From Halomonas sp. 54_146 (GTDB lineage Bacteria; Pseudomonadota; Gammaproteobacteria; Pseudomonadales; Halomonadaceae), in contig NZ_LGEN01000015.1 in assembly GCF_001507855.1 (NCBI RefSeq), positions 17,586-81,585 of the forward strand: 64,000 bases of DNA, in the 5' to 3' direction. Under the pieces are notes generated by a model. The model did not search any database, was not told the origin of the DNA, and saw only the letters and a program-made list of their open reading frames with translations. This document shows, one piece after another, positions 58,784-64,000 of this stretch. Numbering within the stretch: the first letter of the stretch is position 1; each line of letters starts with the position of its first letter. Both the position numbers and the translations under genes were made by a program.

Positions 58784-60202
58784 TTGGGCGGCTTTACTCA
58801 ACACGTTAAATCGATTTATTGGCCTGAAACACGCACGTTAATGTACTTAGCGCTACCCATTTGCGGTGCACAGTTAGCTCAAACAGGCATGAGTGTTGTC
58901 GATGTAATGATGACAGGCCGACATAACGCCACATCTCTCGCTGCCGTTTCGGTGGGTTCAAGCCTGTGGATGCCGCTCATGCTGTTTATGACGGGCACGC
59001 TGATGGGGCTTACGCCTATTGTTGCGCATTTGCTGGGCGGACAGCGCCAGGCCGCTATTCGCCCAGCAGTTCATCAGGCGCTATGGGTCGCCTTGGCGCT
59101 TGGTGTGCTTGCGGCGCTGCTGCTGTGGTCAGTCGTGATGCCGATCTTTGAACTCATGAGCGTGCCCCCTGCAGTTGCAAGAGAATCCGCGGCTTATCTG
59201 TCTACCGTGGCGTTTGGTATGCCAGGGATTGCTCTTTTTCAAGCGCTTAGGGCATTTTCTGATGGCATGAATCATACCCGCCCAGCGCTTTGGATCAGCC
59301 TGGTCGGTTTATCGGTGAATATTCCTGCTAACTACGTGTTGATTTACGGCGGCGATGGGTTAGTCGAGCTATTAGGCTCCTGGATTCCTAGCAGCCTGCA
59401 GCAATTACCCGCTTTAGGGGCCTTTGGCTGCGGTATTGCAACCGCGCTTTCAATGTGGACGATGGCACTGGCAATGGCCTACTACACGCGCAGAGGGCGC
59501 ACTTACCAAAGTGTCGCTATCTGGCAACGGCTGACGCCCCCCCAATGGGTCGGGATTCGCGAGCTAATCGTGGTGGGTGTTCCGATTGGCGTGGCTATTT
59601 TTGTTGAAGTGACTCTTTTCACGATCATTGCCCTGTTTATCGCCAGTTTTGGTGAAGTCACTGTGGGCGCCCACCAAATTGCGCTAAGTTTCACTACAAT
59701 TTTGTTTATGCTGCCTATGTCGCTGAGCATGGCGCTGACAGTACGCGTTGGCAATACGCTAGGTCAGCAGCGCCTGGCACATGCCCGGAAAGTCGCCTGG
59801 AACGGCATTGTCATTAGCGTCATCGTCGCCGCTATTAACAGCACCCTTTTGTGGGTTACCGCGGTGCCAGTGATTTCACTTTACACCTCGAATGCCGAGA
59901 TACAGGCGCTGGCGCTTTCAATCATCTCCTTAGCGGTGATATTTCAGCTTTCTGACTCACTTCAGGTAAATTTAGCGGGCGCACTGCGCGGCTATAAAGA
60001 CACCCGCATCGTGATGATTATCACGGTACTCTCCTACTGGATTGTTGGTTTGGGCGGTGGCCATTGGTTAGGCTCGCAAGGCGTGGGCAACCTTATTGAT
60101 CCGCTAGGTGTACATGGCTATTGGATAGGCTTGATTGCCGGCCTAAGTACCGCTGCACTGCTACTCGCCTGGCGTTTACAGCGGATTAGTGTTCAGGAGT
60201 AA
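58784..60202 (+). CDS. MATE family efflux transporter (TTG start)
   Basis: 12-TM MATE pattern; QTGMSVVDVMMTGRHNATSLAAVSVGSSLW; SD TAGGAG before TTG. Confidence 0.94.
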   Translation: MGGFTQHVKSIYWPETRTLMYLALPICGAQLAQTGMSVVDVMMTGRHNATSLAAVSVGSSLWMPLMLFMTGTLMGLTPIVAHLLGGQRQAAIRPAVHQALWVALALGVLAALLLWSVVMPIFELMSVPPAVARESAAYLSTVAFGMPGIALFQALRAFSDGMNHTRPALWISLVGLSVNIPANYVLIYGGDGLVELLGSWIPSSLQQLPALGAFGCGIATALSMWTMALAMAYYTRRGRTYQSVAIWQRLTPPQWVGIRELIVVGVPIGVAIFVEVTLFTIIALFIASFGEVTVGAHQIALSFTTILFMLPMSLSMALTVRVGNTLGQQRLAHARKVAWNGIVISVIVAAINSTLLWVTAVPVISLYTSNAEIQALALSIISLAVIFQLSDSLQVNLAGALRGYKDTRIVMIITVLSYWIVGLGGGHWLGSQGVGNLIDPLGVHGYWIGLIAGLSTAALLLAWRLQRISVQE

Positions 60203-60206
60203 GCAT

Positions 60207-61196
60207 ATGCCTCAATGGGGTAACTTTTCTCTCGCCCTAACCCTGTGCGTATTACTGGTTGGCTGTGGCGATAATCACGCTGATCAGTGGTGGCAAGCCT
60301 ACCATCAGCAGCTCGCCAATGACCTATCATCAGACGATATTGAGCGCGCCGCCCCGGGTAACATTGGCGCGTTTCCTGAGCGCCAAGCCAGGCTCATCGA
60401 CATACCGGAAACACGCGATAGCCTGCTAAATGTGTACGCTCTGCGTGAATGCCAAATCACCTCATTGGTCGCGGCACGCAATAACCAGCTGGGTCGCGTA
60501 GCACCACCTAGCCAGCAGTGGTTATATGAGCGCACGCTATGGCAACGCTTGAGCACCTGCTGGAACAGCACGACGCCTGATCAGCTAAGCGATGAACATA
60601 AAGCGCGCTTATACCAGCTGACAATGACGAAAACCGCACAGTTACCTGCCGTCAGTTGGAACGCAATTTTTGATTCAAGTGAGTGGGAACACAGCTTTTC
60701 CCGTGCGAGTCAGCCATTAACTATTGCAGACGCAGCTGATGTTGCTCGCCATCTTGAAGCCATTGATTACCTTCAGCAAATGACCCATCACCAATTTGAT
60801 ACCGGCTGGCAGCAGGACTCTTCCACCCTTGAAAATCATTTAAAAACCCTGCAAGAGCGGCCATTGACCGCCGAAGTGCTGCGCGCCCTGCTACTCGCCA
60901 CTCAGCGCTTAGCAGAAGCGAATGCTTTACTAACTCAGCACAGCGGTAGCAGCCGGTGCTTAAGCCGCTGGGAGCCACAGCCAGTTGAGCGCTTGGCCAA
61001 TATAGCCGAGCGGTGGCTAACGGCCATTAATGGCTTGATTGAGGCGCAGCAGGTAGATAAACCAATGGCCATACAACGCTATCAGGCACGCTGGCTGTCG
61101 CAAAAAAATGACCAAGCACCCTGGGGTCAGTTTCAACAAGTACGCCTTGACCATGAAAGACTAAGAGCAAGCTTTTCAGCGTGTACAGATAATTAA
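60207..61196 (+). CDS. DUF3080-like lipoprotein
   Basis: Lipobox LLVGC after MPQWGNFSLALTLCV; ALRECQITSLVAARNNQLGRVAPPSQQWLYE. Confidence 0.85.
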   Translation: MPQWGNFSLALTLCVLLVGCGDNHADQWWQAYHQQLANDLSSDDIERAAPGNIGAFPERQARLIDIPETRDSLLNVYALRECQITSLVAARNNQLGRVAPPSQQWLYERTLWQRLSTCWNSTTPDQLSDEHKARLYQLTMTKTAQLPAVSWNAIFDSSEWEHSFSRASQPLTIADAADVARHLEAIDYLQQMTHHQFDTGWQQDSSTLENHLKTLQERPLTAEVLRALLLATQRLAEANALLTQHSGSSRCLSRWEPQPVERLANIAERWLTAINGLIEAQQVDKPMAIQRYQARWLSQKNDQAPWGQFQQVRLDHERLRASFSACTDN

Positions 61197-61319
61197 AAGC
61201 GCAGAACCCTTAACCTTATGAGCAACTTGTGCTATTGGTGAATAGGAACGGTGAGCAATGCGGTAAGCCATGAATCTGCTTCGCCAATGTCATGACCACG
61301 CAGCACAAGGAGGGACACA

Positions 61320-62015
61320 ATGGGCGCATCCCTGTCACCCCGCTCTGCCCAGGTCATTGACCTGGAAACTGTGCGCCAGCGGCAGTTGGCGCAAAAGTGC
61401 TTAATCCGTCTAGCACCTGAGCTAGATGGCTTGGAGATGGTATACCAACTCGCTGCAAGTCCAGACACTTACTACGGCATGCCGATTTTAGCCTGGGGAT
61501 TAAGGGAGGATGGCAACGTTATTGGTTTGGTGCCATGGATGGAAACACTGGCCGCATGTCACGACCTGAACAGCCAGGAGAATGGTTATTTCGTGGGGTA
61601 CCGTGACCCGGAAACGGAAGAAATTTTCGATGCACCGCCTGATCACAAGTACCATGAGCTAATCGCGGCGGCTGAGTACTTTGATTATGAAGCGTCCGGC
61701 GATGTTACTCTCATTCAGCAAATTCCCGACCCCCTGGGTACTCACGCGCTGTGCATGAATCACCCTAATGCGCCTTGGCACATGAAGCCCGTTTATGGCT
61801 GGCGTCTCTTTAGCGATGGCAGCGTTGACGCCCTGCTTGCCGATGAACAGAAGGCAACAATGACGCCGATTCTACTAGGCGATAAATGCCTCTATAGCGC
61901 CCGCGCCCGCCATCAAACCGTGTACTTTTTCCAACGCCATATCGCCAACCGTATACTTGAAGAGGATCCTGCTACGCTGGATGCTTTGGCTATGATGGTT
62001 GTGGGAAGCAAGTAA
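61320..62015 (+). CDS. protein of unknown function
   Basis: 231 aa ORF with strong SD AAGGAGGG. Confidence 0.8.
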   Translation: MGASLSPRSAQVIDLETVRQRQLAQKCLIRLAPELDGLEMVYQLAASPDTYYGMPILAWGLREDGNVIGLVPWMETLAACHDLNSQENGYFVGYRDPETEEIFDAPPDHKYHELIAAAEYFDYEASGDVTLIQQIPDPLGTHALCMNHPNAPWHMKPVYGWRLFSDGSVDALLADEQKATMTPILLGDKCLYSARARHQTVYFFQRHIANRILEEDPATLDALAMMVVGSK

Positions 62016-62047
62016 GGCTGCTTCTCCTTTTATGATGCTATACGGCG

Positions 62048-62082
62048 TTACACAAGGCCGGCGGGGGGTCGGCCTTGTGTAA
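62048..62082. terminator. terminator-like hairpin
   Basis: 13-bp perfect stem ttacacaaggccg/cggccttgtgtaa, 9-nt G-rich loop. Confidence 0.75.
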
Positions 62083-62117
62083 CAAAGGCTATAGTCTCAA
62101 AAGGCTATTTAATCGGA

Positions 62118-62372
62118 TTAAGCTAAGCGGATAAAATACAGGTAGTTATCAGCCGCTACGGTGTCCTGTTGTAGCAGTTCGTGGCCTAGGAATTGGCAGA
62201 ACTTTGGTACATCTCGCGTAGTGGCTGGGTCGGTAGCAATCACTTTGAGCACTTGGCCTGACGCCATGTCGCGAACTTTGTTATGCATTAACATAATCGG
62301 CTCTGGGCAGTAGAGCCCCGTGGTATCCAGTACCGCATCAAAGTTGGGTAACGTACCCGTATTATCAGCCAT
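62118..62372 (-). CDS. tusA: sulfurtransferase TusA family protein
   Basis: [53 protein letters not shown]. Confidence 0.95.
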   Translation of the reverse strand: MADNTGTLPNFDAVLDTTGLYCPEPIMLMHNKVRDMASGQVLKVIATDPATTRDVPKFCQFLGHELLQQDTVAADNYLYFIRLA

Positions 62373-62401
62373 TAAAATCCTCGATGTAGGAAGCAAAGCG
62401 T

Positions 62402-62689
62402 ATGATTAAAGTTATCATCGAACGGCGAATTATGCCCGGCCTTGAAGAAGAGTTTGAGCAAGCAGCGCGGGAGGCAATGCGTGTCTCTCTGGGCGTAAGA
62501 GGCTTCGTTGGCGGCGAAACACTAGTAGAGCTTGGCCATACTGACCGCCGACTGATGATTACCAAATGGCGCGACATGCGCGCCTGGAAAGAGTGGCACT
62601 CCAGCGAAGCCCGTACCATGGCAATGCAGCGTATTTTACCGCTGTTAACCGAAGACGAAACCATCCGCATCTACGAACCTGGTTATTAA
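62402..62689 (+). CDS. ABM-domain (antibiotic biosynthesis monooxygenase-like) protein
   Basis: 95 aa ferredoxin-like ABM pattern [26 protein letters not shown]...WKEWHSSEA. Confidence 0.85.
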   Translation: MIKVIIERRIMPGLEEEFEQAAREAMRVSLGVRGFVGGETLVELGHTDRRLMITKWRDMRAWKEWHSSEARTMAMQRILPLLTEDETIRIYEPGY

Positions 62690-62724
62690 TCCTGAAGCTC
62701 CATAAACCTGAAGCGCCACATGGG

Positions 62725-63795
62725 TTAATTTCTCAGCTTTACGTGTACCGTTACCTCTTCACGATCATGATAGAGGTGGCGGCACGTTATATTAGCATGC
62801 ACCCCGGCTTTCTCCAGCGACTCTTCCAGTGCGCTCAAGCAGCGTGTCACCTCATCCCAACGCTTTTTCATGGGCAGTTTGAGGTTAAAAATAGCCTCTC
62901 TGCACCACTTTTTGATTAGCCATCGTTCAACCATGGCCAATACGCGCACGGGCTTATCGACAATATCGCAAACCAGCCAATCCAAACGTTGCGGAGGCTC
63001 CCAGGTAAACCCATCCTCTTTCAGGTGGTCTATTTGCCCCGTCTTCATCAACTGGCTATCCATTGGGCCGTTATCAATGGCATATACGTACATGCCCCGC
63101 TGAACCAGCTGCCATGTCCAGCCACCTGGGGCCGCTCCTAAATCAGCTGCCTGCATATGCGGTGCAAGGCGCATATCCCACTCATCCCTAGGAATAAACT
63201 CGTGCCACGCCTCTTCTAACTTCAGCGTTGAGCGACTAGGTGCACGAGAGGGGAAACGCAGCCGACGAATACCATTAATTAAATCGCTACGATTGCCTGG
63301 AAAGCTCATCGCCAACTGCACTTTATCGCCATCAGTCCAGAAAATATGTAAGCGCCTTGCGCCCGCACTGCGCCTTAGCGCACCACGTTTTTTAAGCATG
63401 CTTTCCAACGGCTTAGTAAGGGCCTTAATCAGCCCTGCCAGCGCTTTGCCATCATTGGTATCCGGCGTTTCGTGCCAGACTTCTTCAAAGTTCCAGCGGC
63501 TATCTTTCACCTGGTCCAATATAGCGGTCAGGCGGTCGTCACGTGACAAGGTAAGTGCAGGTAGGGCTGCTAAGCTCTGGCGCGCGAAAATCAGCTTTTT
63601 AAACGCTGCTTGGCGGTGTAAATCATTCACCGCTTCGCCATCGATACGCGTTAGGCTTGCCCACCCCTCGCCATGAGATGACTCACACGCTATGCCCTGT
63701 AATGCTGCGTGATACTGCAGTTCTGCCAACGCATCATTCTCAAACCCAGGACGGCAGTAAACTAACCATGACGTAGGTACCGTTTCACTCACCAC
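62725..63795 (-). CDS. rlmM: 23S rRNA (cytidine-2'-O)-methyltransferase RlmM
   Basis: ADLGAAPGGWTWQLVQRGMYVYAIDNGPMD, WLVCDIVDKPVRVLAMVERWL. Confidence 0.96.
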   Translation of the reverse strand: MVSETVPTSWLVYCRPGFENDALAELQYHAALQGIACESSHGEGWASLTRIDGEAVNDLHRQAAFKKLIFARQSLAALPALTLSRDDRLTAILDQVKDSRWNFEEVWHETPDTNDGKALAGLIKALTKPLESMLKKRGALRRSAGARRLHIFWTDGDKVQLAMSFPGNRSDLINGIRRLRFPSRAPSRSTLKLEEAWHEFIPRDEWDMRLAPHMQAADLGAAPGGWTWQLVQRGMYVYAIDNGPMDSQLMKTGQIDHLKEDGFTWEPPQRLDWLVCDIVDKPVRVLAMVERWLIKKWCREAIFNLKLPMKKRWDEVTRCLSALEESLEKAGVHANITCRHLYHDREEVTVHVKLRN

Positions 63796-63908
63796 TTCAC
63801 CTCGATTCTGCCCATCACAAACGGCGACGGTTGCCTAATTAATTGGGGCGCATCATAGCATTTATCCAGCACTATTTATTTTCTTGTTATTTTCTTCCAC
63901 GCAAACAA

Positions 63909-63934
63909 AAAACCCAGCCGGTTGGCTGGGTTTT
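63909..63934 (-). terminator. terminator downstream of rRNA operon
   Basis: aaaacccagcc-ggtt-ggctgggtttt; T-run on minus strand, immediately after 5S. Confidence 0.9.
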
Positions 63935-63946
63935 CTGCGGTATAAG

Positions 63947-64000
63947 TGCCTGACGATGACCTACTCTCGCATGGGGAGACCCCACACTACCATCGGCGCT
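63947..64000 (-). rRNA. rrf: 5S ribosomal RNA (3' part, truncated by window edge)
   Basis: Reverse complement AGCGCCGATGGTAGTGTGGGGTCTCCCCATGCGAGAGTAGGTCATCGTCAGGCA matches the 5S 3' half. Confidence 0.97.

Overview
This 64 kb window is a gene-dense, GC-rich gammaproteobacterial chromosome segment. Gene content and protein style look like Halomonadaceae (Halomonas/Vreelandella); that assignment is inference, no search was run. It starts inside a GGDEF diguanylate cyclase and ends inside a 5S rRNA on the minus strand. Main blocks: zwf-pgl; a caa3-type oxidase (coxB with fused cytochrome c, coxA-coxC fusion) with a P1B-type ATPase; nadK; putA-putP with an AraC regulator; ompW; rimK with a zinc protease; a sufR-sufB-C-D-S-T operon; fadBA; slyA; a uup-type ABC-F; an acyl-CoA catabolism cluster (two AMP ligases, ACAD, thiolase, orphan binding protein, AraC regulator); tatD, epmC, MATE, tusA, rlmM. 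I saw no prophage, CRISPR array, transposase, defence island or tRNA. The most interesting signals are non-coding: (1) two related putative minus-strand sRNAs (about 13.3 and 17.7 kb) sharing TCTGAGTAAGT, TGATCCCTTGCTT and a strong intrinsic terminator; (2) a recurrent pattern of short tandem duplications that begin in the last codons and stop codon of genes and repeat into the 3' flank (sufS, ompW, flavodoxin, usp, yjdM, yqcC), sometimes giving backup stop codons in other frames; (3) a 48-aa SSS-symporter-like N-terminal stub between putA and putP; (4) an approximately 95 bp ERIC-like imperfect palindrome next to the first putative sRNA.
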